A stretch of 9,817 bases of DNA from Alistipes sp. (GCA_017934845.1 JAGBIR010000081.1:1-9817); one strand, 5' to 3'; positions 1 to 7,122 are shown, counted from the first letter of the stretch. Numbers and translations: made by a program. Notes: a model not told the origin generated them from the sequence alone.

Positions 1-1
1 C

Positions 2-670
2 GATATCACCCTCCGAGCAATAAAAGTGCTCGGCGAGGCAGACTATATTCTGGCCGAGGATACCCGCACGACAGCTTTTCTGTTAAAGCATTTGGGCATC
101 GAGAAAAAACTCTATTCTCATCATAAATTCAACGAGCACGCAACCGCCGCATCGGTTGCCGAAGCCATTGGCGAGGGCCGCACCGTAGCATTGGTATCAG
201 ATGCCGGTACTCCGGGCATCTCCGACCCCGGATTTCTGCTTGTTCGCACCTGTGTAGAGGCCGGTATCGAAGTCGAGACACTCCCGGGAGCAACAGCACT
301 CATCCCTGCTTTGGTACAGAGCGGATTTCCCTGCGACAGATTCTGCTTCGAGGGATTCCTGCCACAAAAGAAGGGTCGCACAAAACGACTTCAGGAGTTA
401 AGCGAGGAGCCTCGTTCGATTATTTTTTACGAGTCGCCCTTCCGCGTTGTGAAGTGCCTTGAGCAATTGGCCGAGGTGTTTGGAGCCGACCGCAAGGTAT
501 CGGTATCACGCGAGCTAACAAAGAAGTTCGAGCAGACAGTGCGAGGTACCGTTGCCGAGGTGCTGGAACATTTCCGCGAACATGAGCCCAAGGACGAATT
601 TGTTATCGTCGTAGCCGGCTGCCCCAAGCCCGAAAAGGAGGCCAAGCGCAACCGCTATGCCGAAGAGTAA
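2..670 (+). CDS. rsmI: 16S rRNA (cytidine(1402)-2'-O)-methyltransferase RsmI, 5'-truncated by window edge
   Basis: RsmI uses S-adenosylmethionine to 2'-O-methylate C1402 in the decoding centre of 16S rRNA; it acts in the cytoplasm on the 30S subunit. The open frame already runs at base 2, where DITLRAIKVL matches the region just after the family's N-terminal PTPIGNL motif. Roughly the first 20 residues therefore lie outside the window, and the GTG at 26 is internal, not the start. Family landmarks follow: AEDTR (about 53-67), the SDAGTPGISDPG loop (197-232), DRFCFEGFLPQKKG (334-375) and FYESPFR (427-447). It ends soon after the methylase core (FVIVVAGCPKP), so it lacks the C-terminal helical extension of the longer E. 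coli protein. That short form is, as far as I recall, usual in Bacteroidetes. Its stop lies 20 bases before the acyltransferase start, so co-transcription is likely. Identity is secure. Confidence 0.95.
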   Translation, partial: DITLRAIKVLGEADYILAEDTRTTAFLLKHLGIEKKLYSHHKFNEHATAASVAEAIGEGRTVALVSDAGTPGISDPGFLLVRTCVEAGIEVETLPGATALIPALVQSGFPCDRFCFEGFLPQKKGRTKRLQELSEEPRSIIFYESPFRVVKCLEQLAEVFGADRKVSVSRELTKKFEQTVRGTVAEVLEHFREHEPKDEFVIVVAGCPKPEKEAKRNRYAEE

Positions 671-690
671 TGGTTTGAATTAGTTTTCAG

Positions 691-1611
691 ATGGAATATT
701 ACAACAATCTTTCACGTTGGCAGAAGATTCAGCTCGGAATACTTTGGGCTATCTGCCGCTGTTTTGCACTACTACCACGCGTAATCCGATATCATGTTTT
801 CGGCTACTCGATTTACATTCTGTTGCGTTTGCTGCGCTATCGACGCAAGGTCGTTATGACCAACCTTCGCAACTCCTTCCCCGACAAAAGCGAGAAGGAG
901 CTATCGGCAATCTGCAACCGCTCGTATCGTAATCTGGCCGAGCAGATTATCAATATGATAAGCCCGGCAGGCATAAGTGACAAGGAGCTGATGCGTCGAA
1001 TGAACTTCGTCAACATAGCCGACATCTGTAAAGTTATGGATGGCCGCAGCGCAATCTTTATGATGGGCCACTATGGGCCGTGGGAGCCGTGCAGCACATT
1101 GAGCCTCTACCTCGAGGAGCATACGCTCGTAGCGGTATATCACGCCCTGCACAATAAGGTTTTCGACGAACTTTTCCGCCGTATCCGCAACCACTCAAAC
1201 ATCGAGTTGGTTCCTATGCGCCGCACGATGCGCCACTTTATCGAGAACCACAAGAAACGCCCGATGATCGTCGGTCTTATCTCCGACCAGAATCCTACGG
1301 CGCGTGCCGATATGCACTGGCATAAGTTCCTGCATCAATGGACAGCCTTCTTCGATGGTGGCGAGGTTATGGCGCGAAAATATAATCTCCCCGTATTCTA
1401 CTTCACCCACAAACGCCTGCGCGCAGGCATTTACGAGGGCTATATGACCTGCATCTACGATGGCAACGAGCAAGTCGAACCACACGAAATCACCGAGCGA
1501 TATGTTCGTATGCTCGAAAAGGATATCAACGAATGCCCCGAATTGTGGATGTGGACCCATCGTCGCTGGAAGCATATTCCACCCGAGGAGCTACTTAAAC
1601 AGAAATTCTAA
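691..1611 (+). CDS. LpxL/HtrB-family lysophospholipid (lipid A type) acyltransferase
   Basis: Predicted inner-membrane acyltransferase of 306 residues. The LpxL/HtrB family moves an acyl chain from acyl-ACP onto a lipid A precursor; some members act on other lipids. Evidence: a hydrophobic N-terminal anchor region (about residues 13-48); the catalytic HX4E motif as H127-YGPW-E132 within MMGHYGPWEP; the downstream SDQNP segment (198-202); a WTAFFDGG segment (217-224) where the family has its substrate-pocket loop; and the closing WMWTHRRWK signature (286-294). Length is normal for the family. The ATG at 691 gives the expected N-terminus. No Shine-Dalgarno site is visible, which is normal in Bacteroidetes. 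It sits 20 bases after rsmI, and its TAA overlaps the ATG of the following glycosyltransferase by one base, indicating translational coupling. The family call is firm. The lipid A substrate is inferred, so I give no gene symbol. Confidence 0.9.
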   Translation: MEYYNNLSRWQKIQLGILWAICRCFALLPRVIRYHVFGYSIYILLRLLRYRRKVVMTNLRNSFPDKSEKELSAICNRSYRNLAEQIINMISPAGISDKELMRRMNFVNIADICKVMDGRSAIFMMGHYGPWEPCSTLSLYLEEHTLVAVYHALHNKVFDELFRRIRNHSNIELVPMRRTMRHFIENHKKRPMIVGLISDQNPTARADMHWHKFLHQWTAFFDGGEVMARKYNLPVFYFTHKRLRAGIYEGYMTCIYDGNEQVEPHEITERYVRMLEKDINECPELWMWTHRRWKHIPPEELLKQKF

Positions 1612-2618
1612 TGCGTACAGCCATCGTTATACTTAATTGGAATGGCGTGGAGCACCTGCGCACCTTCCTGCCAAGTGTGGTTCGGTTCACCCCACCCGAG
1701 GTCGATATCGTCGTTGCCGACAATGGCTCGACGGACGATTCGTTGGCATTCCTCGAGCAGAATTTCCCTGCAATTAAACTTGTTTGCTTGGATCAGAATT
1801 ACGGCTTTGCCGAGGGCTACAACCGTGCTCTTAAGGCAGTCGAAGCCGACTACTATATTCTGCTTAACTCCGATATCGAGGTCACACCGCAATGGGTAGA
1901 GCCACTCATCGCCACACTCGACGCCAACCCTTCGGTCGCAGCCGTAGCTCCTAAACTCTTGGCCTATAACGACCGCACACGCTTTGAATATGCAGGTGCG
2001 GCGGGCGGTTTTATCGATTTTCTGGGCTACCCATTCTGCCGCGGCCGCATATTATCAACCACCGAGCAGGATTGCGGGCAGTACGATACCCCGCGCGAGG
2101 TCTTTTGGGCAAGCGGTGCAGCGTTCTGTTGCCGCGCCGAGCTGTTCCATCGCTTAGGCGGTTTCGATGGCGACTTCTTTGCTCACATGGAGGAGATTGA
2201 CCTCTGCTGGCGAATGCAACTCGCCGGTTATAAGGTTATGTGCGAGCCTCGCTCGGTGGTCTATCACTTGGGTGGTGGCACACTACCCAACGAGTCGCCC
2301 CGCAAGCTCTATCTTAACTATCGCAACAACCTCTCGATGCTCTTTAAGTGCGCCCCCACGTGGCAACGCTGCGTTGTGGCTGTTGCGCGCCCTGCGGCCG
2401 ATATGCTCTCGGCACTTATCTATCTGCTTAAGGGGCAAACCTCGCTCTTCTCGGCTACCATTCGCGCCTACTGGGATTTTATGCGACTGCACCACTCGCT
2501 CTCGAAAAAACGCCACGCGATACGCTCTGCAGCCACCGCCGAATCTCGGCAAATCTACCGCGGCTCGATTGTCCTGCGCTACGCCCTCGGCAAAAAGCAA
2601 TTTGGCGATATGATGTAA
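1611..2618 (+). CDS. Family 2 glycosyltransferase (rhamnosyltransferase-like)
   Basis: Cytoplasmic GT-A fold glycosyltransferase of 335 residues, expected to move a sugar from a nucleotide-sugar donor to an envelope glycan or lipid acceptor. The N-terminal domain has the family pattern: VILNWNG (6-12), DNGSTDDS (37-44) for nucleotide binding, a QNYGFAEGYN stretch (62-71), and LLNSDIEV (84-91), where NSD stands in the place of the metal-binding DXD motif. FWASGAAF (165-172), GGFDGDFF (183-190) and the acidic MEEIDLCWR (193-201), which contains the likely catalytic base, complete the signature of the WbbL-like rhamnosyltransferase group. A C-terminal helical tail (about 235-335) has a moderately hydrophobic segment (260-273) that may contact the membrane. 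The start ATG shares its A with the TAA of the acyltransferase, so the two are translationally coupled. Donor and acceptor cannot be read from sequence; lipopolysaccharide or another surface glycan is the inference from context. Confidence 0.9.
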   Translation: MRTAIVILNWNGVEHLRTFLPSVVRFTPPEVDIVVADNGSTDDSLAFLEQNFPAIKLVCLDQNYGFAEGYNRALKAVEADYYILLNSDIEVTPQWVEPLIATLDANPSVAAVAPKLLAYNDRTRFEYAGAAGGFIDFLGYPFCRGRILSTTEQDCGQYDTPREVFWASGAAFCCRAELFHRLGGFDGDFFAHMEEIDLCWRMQLAGYKVMCEPRSVVYHLGGGTLPNESPRKLYLNYRNNLSMLFKCAPTWQRCVVAVARPAADMLSALIYLLKGQTSLFSATIRAYWDFMRLHHSLSKKRHAIRSAATAESRQIYRGSIVLRYALGKKQFGDMM

Positions 2619-2644
2619 AATATTAAACCATAAAATAACCTATT

Positions 2645-4828
2645 ATGAAACGTATTTTGTTTTTAGTCACATTCGTGTGCGCTGCAATGTTCTCGGCGTG
2701 CGAGTACGATGATTCGGCTTTATGGGGCGAAATCGACGGTGTTAAGCAAGAATTAGCCGACCACGAGAGGCGCATTGCCGCTCTGGAGGAGTTGTGCAAG
2801 CAGATGAACACAAATATTTCTGCCTTGCAAACTGCTGTCACAGCGTTGCAGAACAACGATTTTGTTACCAATGTAGCACCTATCACAAAGGATGGCGAAA
2901 CTATCGGATATACTGTTACCTTCAGCAAAAGCGGCTCGATAACCATCTACAACGGCGAAGACGGCAAGGATGGAGCAGATGGCGAAGATGCTGTGGCACC
3001 CGTAATCGGCGTTAAGCAGGATTCGGACGGAGTCTATTATTGGACATTGGATGGCGAGTGGCTCACCGATGATGCCGGTAATAAAATCAAGGCCGAAGGC
3101 AAAGACGGCAAGGATGGTGAGGATGCAACCGATGGAGAGGACGGCGTTACACCACAGCTGAAAATCGAGGATGATTATTGGTATGTGTCGTACGATAATG
3201 GCGCAACTTGGAAGCGATTGGGCAAAGCTACGGGCGATAGTAACACAAACGTAACCGACTGCGATTGCATAATTAAGGACGTACGTCAGGATGATAACAA
3301 TGTCTATTTCGAACTAACCGACGGCACAATAATTACCATCCCCAAGTCTAATGGAGAAAATAATTCGGGCGACAATGGTGATGATGGAGATACTTCCGCA
3401 ACTCTGCCTCCCTCAAACGAGATTTGGTACACATCGACCGATGGAAAGATTGTTGAGCCTAATAATTCTAATGCTTTCGGTGCTAATATTGTATCAAATA
3501 CCTATGAAGAAGGCAAGGGCGTGATTAAATTTGACGGAGATGTAACAGAGATTGGGGAAAAAGCATTCGAATGGTGTCGCAACCTTACAAGTATCACTAT
3601 TCCCGATAGCGTAACTGTGATTGGAGAGGATGCATTCTCTGATTGCAGCAGCCTGACAAGTGTTAATATTGGCGATAGCGTAACGACGATTGGACGATCT
3701 GCATTCTATTATTGCAGCAGCCTTACAACTATTACCATTCCCGATAGTGTGACTGTGATTGGAGAAGATGCATTCAATTATTGTTACAGCATTATCAGTA
3801 TTACCATACCCGATAGCGTAACGACGATTGGAGATGGCACATTTGAGACTTGTGCAAGTCTTACAAGTATTACTATTCCCGATAGTGTAACGACGATTGG
3901 AGAGAGGGCATTCTGGAGTTGCAGCAGCCTTACAAGTATTACCATTCCCGATAGTGTAACTGTTATTGGAGATGATGCATTCCATTCTTGCCACAGTCTT
4001 ACAACTATTACAATCCCCGATAGTGTAACTGTTATTGGAGAGACTGCATTCTATGATTGCATTAGTCTAAAAGCCTTTTATGGGAAATTTGCTACAATAG
4101 ATAATAGAGCATTGATAGTTAACGGAGTTCTAAAGGTTTTTGCAATAGGATGTGGTGCTACATCATATACTATACCTAATAATGTGACTCAGATTGAATC
4201 TGCTGCATTCGAAGGTTGCAGTAGCCTTACAAGTATTACAATTCCCAATAGCGTGACTGAAATTGAATCTGGAGCATTCTATGGTTGCAGTAGCCTTACA
4301 AGTATTACAATTCCTGATAGCGTGACTAAGATTGGAGATGATGCATTCCATTTTTGCAGCAGCCTTACAAGTGCAACCATTGGCAACAGCGTGACAAAGA
4401 TTGGAAGGGCGGCATTCGGATGGTGTAGCAGCCTTACAACTTTTTATGGAAAATTTGCAGCAGATAATGGTCGTTGCCTGGTCAATGGTAGCACTATAAT
4501 CGCTTACGCCGAAGCGTCAGGTACAACATATACCATTCCCGATAGCGTGACTGAGATTGGAGATTCTGCATTCTATTATTGCAGCAGCCTTACAACTATT
4601 ACTATCCCCGAGAGCGTGACTGAGATTGGAGAGTATGCATTCTCTTGGTGCGGCAGACTTACAAGTATCTATTGTAAGCCAACAGTTCCGCCAACAGGAA
4701 GTGGTAATATGTTTAAGTCAATCAGCTCTTTAGCCAAGATTTATGTTCCCATTGGCTCGGGCGCGGCGTATAAAGCAGCTGACGGTTGGAAAGATTACGC
4801 CTCGATGATTGAAGAGAAGGCAATGTAA
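2645..4828 (+). CDS. Surface lipoprotein: DUF4988-like N-terminus plus BspA-type leucine-rich repeats
   Basis: Predicted 727-residue exported lipoprotein. Residues 1-18 are a signal peptide ending in the lipobox FSAC, making C19 the lipidated residue. The acidic EYDD after it resembles Bacteroidetes surface-export signals. Residues 27-70 form a coiled coil. Collagen-like GXY runs (104-116, 152-167) flank a segment (118-150) typical of the DUF4988 region, also called PL29-lyase N-terminal domain; residues 171-240 continue it. An acidic Ser/Asn/Gly linker (about 236-260) leads to 14 repeats of 23 residues built on AFxxCSSLTSITIPDSVTxIG (about 302-680), then a C-terminal cap with IYVP (699-702) and AAYKAADGWKDY (707-718). 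BspA-type proteins in Bacteroidetes have been linked to adhesion; the partner here is unknown and no lyase catalytic domain is present. The gene starts 26 bases after the glycosyltransferase with no clear promoter. It looks more AT-rich than its neighbours. Architecture is secure, function inferred. Confidence 0.92.
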   Translation: MKRILFLVTFVCAAMFSACEYDDSALWGEIDGVKQELADHERRIAALEELCKQMNTNISALQTAVTALQNNDFVTNVAPITKDGETIGYTVTFSKSGSITIYNGEDGKDGADGEDAVAPVIGVKQDSDGVYYWTLDGEWLTDDAGNKIKAEGKDGKDGEDATDGEDGVTPQLKIEDDYWYVSYDNGATWKRLGKATGDSNTNVTDCDCIIKDVRQDDNNVYFELTDGTIITIPKSNGENNSGDNGDDGDTSATLPPSNEIWYTSTDGKIVEPNNSNAFGANIVSNTYEEGKGVIKFDGDVTEIGEKAFEWCRNLTSITIPDSVTVIGEDAFSDCSSLTSVNIGDSVTTIGRSAFYYCSSLTTITIPDSVTVIGEDAFNYCYSIISITIPDSVTTIGDGTFETCASLTSITIPDSVTTIGERAFWSCSSLTSITIPDSVTVIGDDAFHSCHSLTTITIPDSVTVIGETAFYDCISLKAFYGKFATIDNRALIVNGVLKVFAIGCGATSYTIPNNVTQIESAAFEGCSSLTSITIPNSVTEIESGAFYGCSSLTSITIPDSVTKIGDDAFHFCSSLTSATIGNSVTKIGRAAFGWCSSLTTFYGKFAADNGRCLVNGSTIIAYAEASGTTYTIPDSVTEIGDSAFYYCSSLTTITIPESVTEIGEYAFSWCGRLTSIYCKPTVPPTGSGNMFKSISSLAKIYVPIGSGAAYKAADGWKDYASMIEEKAM
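3548..4684 (+). repeat. Coding tandem repeat array, 69-bp (23-residue) BspA-type LRR units
   Basis: Fourteen repeat units lie inside the surface lipoprotein gene. The Ala-Phe landmark falls at residues 307, 330, 353, 376, 399, 422, 445 and 468 (exact 23-residue steps; Thr replaces Ala at 399), then 521, 544, 567 and 590 (again 23), then 642 and 665. Steps of 53 and 52 residues separate the three blocks, where a YGKF-containing module replaces the normal unit. Nearly every unit carries a Cys three residues after the Phe. DNA identity between units is high: bases 3947-3972 recur exactly at 4016-4041, one unit (69 bp) away. Confidence 0.92.
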
Positions 4829-4852
4829 ATCGTGCGACCAATAGAAATAGTT

Positions 4853-4878
4853 GGGGCGGTCTTATATAAGGCCGCCCC
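4853..4878. terminator. Hairpin between convergent genes, probable bidirectional terminator
   Basis: An 11-bp stem pairs 4853-4863 with 4868-4878 (one G-U pair) around a 4-base ATAT loop; the outer seven pairs are all G-C. It lies in the 74-base gap between the lipoprotein stop (4828) and the stop of the convergent minus-strand glycosyltransferase (4903). A T-rich but interrupted tract follows on the plus strand (4881-4900), and a weaker one follows on the minus strand. It is well placed to end transcription from both sides. Confidence 0.75.
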
Positions 4879-4902
4879 GATTGATATACTTATATTTCTC
4901 TG

Positions 4903-5622
4903 CTATTTTGCGCTGTGGATTTTCCTAAAAGGAAGTTTCAACACGCCAAAGAAGGCTTCGCCGAAGATGCCGCCCGACATTTTTGATGCACCCTCGCGGC
5001 GTTCGGTAAAGACTATCGACACCTCCTCGACCTTCAGACCCAAACGCCATGCCGAGTACTTCATCTCGATCTGGAAGCCGTAGCCCTTCATCTGCACGCC
5101 ATTCAAATCGATGGTCTGCAACGCTTTACGCGAGTAGCAGACAAATCCCGCCGTAGCATCGTGCACCGGCATACGCGTAACGATACGCACATACTTCGAT
5201 GCGAAATACGACATAAGCAGGCGCGACATTGGCCAATTAACAACATTCACGCCGCACACATATCGTGAGCCCACGACGACATCCGCCCCAGCCTCGGCCG
5301 CCGCATACAATCGTTGCAGATCGTCGGGGTTGTGCGAAAAGTCGCAATCCATCTCGAAAACATAATCATAACCGTGCTCCAAAGCCCATCGAAAGCCCGC
5401 GAGGTATGCCGTACCCAAGCCCAGCTTACCCGTACGGCGAATCATAAACAGGCGATCGGAGAACTCCTTACGGCGACGTTCGACAACCTCGGCAGTACCG
5501 TCGGGTGAACCATCGTCGATGACAAGCATATCGAAATCGCCCGCGAGTGACATCACGGTATCGATCATTCGAGATATATTTTCAATCTCGTTGTAGGTTG
5601 GTATGATTACAAGTTTTCGCAC
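4903..5622 (-). CDS. DPM1-like polyprenyl-phosphate mannose (or related sugar) synthase, GT2
   Basis: Predicted family 2 glycosyltransferase of 239 residues, close to the single-domain dolichol-phosphate mannose synthase type. It would move a sugar, probably mannose from GDP-mannose, to a polyprenyl phosphate at the cytoplasmic face of the inner membrane. Visible motifs: IIPTYNEIENI (6-16), VIDDGSPDGT (34-43), KLGLGTAYLAG (66-76), the metal-binding MDCD with DFSHNP next to it (91-99), VVGSRY (116-121), ATAGFVCYSR (156-165), KGYGFQIEMKY (179-189) and ERREGASKM (207-215). It has no C-terminal transmembrane segments, unlike DPM1 fusions and GtrB-type enzymes. Translation starts at GTG (5622): an in-frame TAG lies nine bases upstream (5634-5632), so no longer start exists, and the conserved strand begins at once. 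It follows panB by 18 bases, probably in one transcript. The subfamily is secure; the sugar and the glycan it feeds are inferred. Confidence 0.9.
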   Translation of the reverse strand: MRKLVIIPTYNEIENISRMIDTVMSLAGDFDMLVIDDGSPDGTAEVVERRRKEFSDRLFMIRRTGKLGLGTAYLAGFRWALEHGYDYVFEMDCDFSHNPDDLQRLYAAAEAGADVVVGSRYVCGVNVVNWPMSRLLMSYFASKYVRIVTRMPVHDATAGFVCYSRKALQTIDLNGVQMKGYGFQIEMKYSAWRLGLKVEEVSIVFTERREGASKMSGGIFGEAFFGVLKLPFRKIHSAK

Positions 5623-5640
5623 TTTTGTATGCTATTATTC

Positions 5641-6456
5641 TTAATACTGCTCCTTTTCGTTGGGGAAGTCCTCGTTCTTCACATCATCGACATAGTGAGA
5701 GATCGCCTCGCTCATAACATCGTGAAGGTTAGCATAACGACGCAGGAAACGAGGAGAGAAGTCGTTGGTAATACCCAGCATATCGTGAATTACCAGCACC
5801 TGACCATCAACCTTACCGCCTGCACCGATACCGATTGTAGGCATCTTTAGTTCATTGGTTACGCGCTCGGCCAAAGCTGCGGGAATCTTCTCCAGCACAA
5901 CGGCAAAGCAACCTGCTTCCTCCAGAAGATGAGCATCGCGAAGGAGTTTCTCGGCCTCGGCCTCCTCTTTGGCACGAACATTATATGTACCAAACTTATG
6001 AATTGACTGCGGCGTAAGGCCCAAATGCGCCATAACTGGGATTCCGGCCGACAAAATACGCTGAACAGACTCCAGAATCTCCTCACCGCCCTCCATCTTG
6101 ACAGCATCGGCCTCGGTCTCCTTCATAATGCGGATTGCAGAGTCCAAAGCGACCTTCGAGTTACCCTGATAGGTACCGAAAGGCAGGTCAACAACAACCA
6201 ATGCACGCTTCGCACCGCGCGTAACCGAGCGGGCGTGATAGATCATCATATCGAGCGTAATGGGCAATGTAGTCTCATATCCTGCCATAACATTTGCGGC
6301 AGAATCGCCAACCAAAATAACATCAACGCCTGCAGCATCGACGATTTTAGCGGTTGAGTAATCGTAAGTGGTAAGCATCGCGATCTTCTCGCCGCGCTGC
6401 TTCATCTCGGTCAAACGCAGAGTCGTAACGGCTCTGACTGATCCAGCAACTGACAT
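5641..6456 (-). CDS. panB: 3-methyl-2-oxobutanoate hydroxymethyltransferase (ketopantoate hydroxymethyltransferase)
   Basis: PanB makes ketopantoate from 2-oxoisovalerate and 5,10-methylenetetrahydrofolate, the first committed step of pantothenate and so coenzyme A synthesis; it is a cytoplasmic, metal-dependent TIM-barrel enzyme. The 271-residue length matches the family. Motifs: LTTYDY (28-33); VGDS with metal ligand D51; [10 protein letters not shown] (88-97) with D90; VKMEGG (119-124) with K120 and ligand E122; [10 protein letters not shown] (142-151); VVLEKIP (186-192) with the catalytic Glu at 189; and [19 protein letters not shown] (207-225). All key residues of the E. coli enzyme that I can align are kept. 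The ATG at 6456 lies about 28 bases downstream of the predicted transcription start of a good Bacteroidetes promoter. The DPM1-like gene follows after 18 bases. No other pantothenate gene is in the window. Confidence 0.97.
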   Translation of the reverse strand: MSVAGSVRAVTTLRLTEMKQRGEKIAMLTTYDYSTAKIVDAAGVDVILVGDSAANVMAGYETTLPITLDMMIYHARSVTRGAKRALVVVDLPFGTYQGNSKVALDSAIRIMKETEADAVKMEGGEEILESVQRILSAGIPVMAHLGLTPQSIHKFGTYNVRAKEEAEAEKLLRDAHLLEEAGCFAVVLEKIPAALAERVTNELKMPTIGIGAGGKVDGQVLVIHDMLGITNDFSPRFLRRYANLHDVMSEAISHYVDDVKNEDFPNEKEQY

Positions 6457-6490
6457 ATCTTGAAATTAAATTGTTTATACGTTTACAGCA

Positions 6491-6521
6491 CAAATGTAGG
6501 CAAAAAATTGATACTTGCCAA
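6491..6521 (-). promoter_or_regulatory. panB: Bacteroidetes-type promoter for panB
   Basis: Read on the minus strand, a -7 box TACATTTG (6498-6491) matches TAnnTTTG exactly, and a -33 TTG (6521-6519) lies 20 bases upstream, within the 19-21 spacing known for the primary sigma factor of Bacteroides. Transcription would start near 6484, giving a leader of about 28 bases before the panB ATG at 6456. The promoter falls in the gap between the methyltransferase stop (6552) and panB, so panB and the gene after it can be transcribed apart from the upstream gene. Confidence 0.75.
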
Positions 6522-6551
6522 TTATGTGACGATTTTTCGGCACTCTGCGTC

Positions 6552-7091
6552 CTATGCCAACACTCCGCGTAGAGACTTAAAAAATGGCCACAGCACGATA
6601 CCTCCGGCAACCGACACATTAACCGAATGTTTCGTACCGACCTGCGGAATCTCGATTGCACCATCACACTCATCGACAACGGTCTGATCTACACCAGCAA
6701 CCTCATTACCAAAGACGAGTGCATACTTAACATCCGCCTCAATCTGCAACTCATCGAGCATAACAGCCCCCTCGACCTGCTCGATTGCCAGCACGCGATA
6801 GCCCGCAGCCTTCAACTCCTTAACGCACTCCAGCGTCGAGTCGTAATGACTCCACTCGACTGTAAGCTCTGCGCCGAGGGCCGTTTTATGAATATCCTTC
6901 GATGGCGGTGTTGCCGTAATGCCACACAACGATATGTGTTCGATGGCAAAAGCATCGGCTGTACGGAAAAATGCTCCCACATTCTGCGCCGAACGTACAT
7001 TATCCAGCACTACCCTTACGGGCAGACGACGCATCGCAGCAAACTCCTCCACCGAGGGGCGATGCAACTCCTGATTAGTTATTTTTCTCAT
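6552..7091 (-). CDS. TrmH/SpoU-family RNA 2'-O-methyltransferase
   Basis: Predicted 179-residue SPOUT-class enzyme that methylates a ribose 2'-OH in tRNA or rRNA using S-adenosylmethionine. The three family motifs are present: motif 1 as VLDNVRSAQNVGAFFRTADA (28-47, with N31 and R43), motif 2 as LVFGNEVAGVDQ (125-136), and motif 3 as EIPQVGTKHSVNVSVAGG (147-164), which forms the knotted cofactor site. There is no N-terminal substrate-binding domain, so this is the short form. I start it at the ATG at 7091, giving MRKITNQELH, a usual opening for Bacteroidetes members. An in-frame start at 7133 would add 14 residues but lies upstream of the predicted -7 box. It is preceded by a divergent promoter region and followed by a 95-base gap holding the panB promoter. 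Which RNA and nucleotide it modifies cannot be told; TrmL- or TrmH-like roles are both possible. Confidence 0.92.
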   Translation of the reverse strand: MRKITNQELHRPSVEEFAAMRRLPVRVVLDNVRSAQNVGAFFRTADAFAIEHISLCGITATPPSKDIHKTALGAELTVEWSHYDSTLECVKELKAAGYRVLAIEQVEGAVMLDELQIEADVKYALVFGNEVAGVDQTVVDECDGAIEIPQVGTKHSVNVSVAGGIVLWPFFKSLRGVLA

Positions 7092-7114
7092 TTGCGAGTA
7101 ATAATTATACCCTA

Positions 7115-7122
7115 CAAATATA
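7115..7122 (-). promoter_or_regulatory. Candidate -7 box for the TrmH-family gene
   Basis: On the minus strand TATATTTG matches TAnnTTTG exactly. Transcription would begin near 7108, leaving a leader of about 17 bases before the ATG at 7091. I see no TTG at the -33 spacing, so the promoter is incomplete by consensus. Its position argues against the longer in-frame start at 7133. Confidence 0.5.

Noticed and set aside
26..28. GTG as the rsmI start
   Set aside because: The frame is open upstream to the window edge and codes for conserved RsmI residues, so this codon is internal.
1195..1575. Minus-strand open frame of 126 codons
   Set aside because: It is antisense to the acyltransferase, whose conserved motifs fix the coding strand.
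3494..3994. Minus-strand open frame of 166 codons inside the repeat array
   Set aside because: It is the antisense reading of the 69-bp repeats; its repetitive protein only mirrors the plus-strand units, whose lipoprotein reading is well supported.
3548..4684. Regular repeats that could be taken for a CRISPR array
   Set aside because: The repeats are 69 bp, adjacent, in frame and translate to BspA-type LRR units; there are no unique spacers and no cas genes.
4832..5083. Plus-strand open frame of 83 codons after the lipoprotein gene
   Set aside because: It runs through the terminator hairpin and then antisense into the 3' end of the DPM1-like gene; no motif or leader supports it.
6530..6575. 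Possible terminator after the TrmH-family gene
   Set aside because: Only a 4-bp GGCA/TGCC pairing with a long loop is visible on the minus strand, too weak to call.
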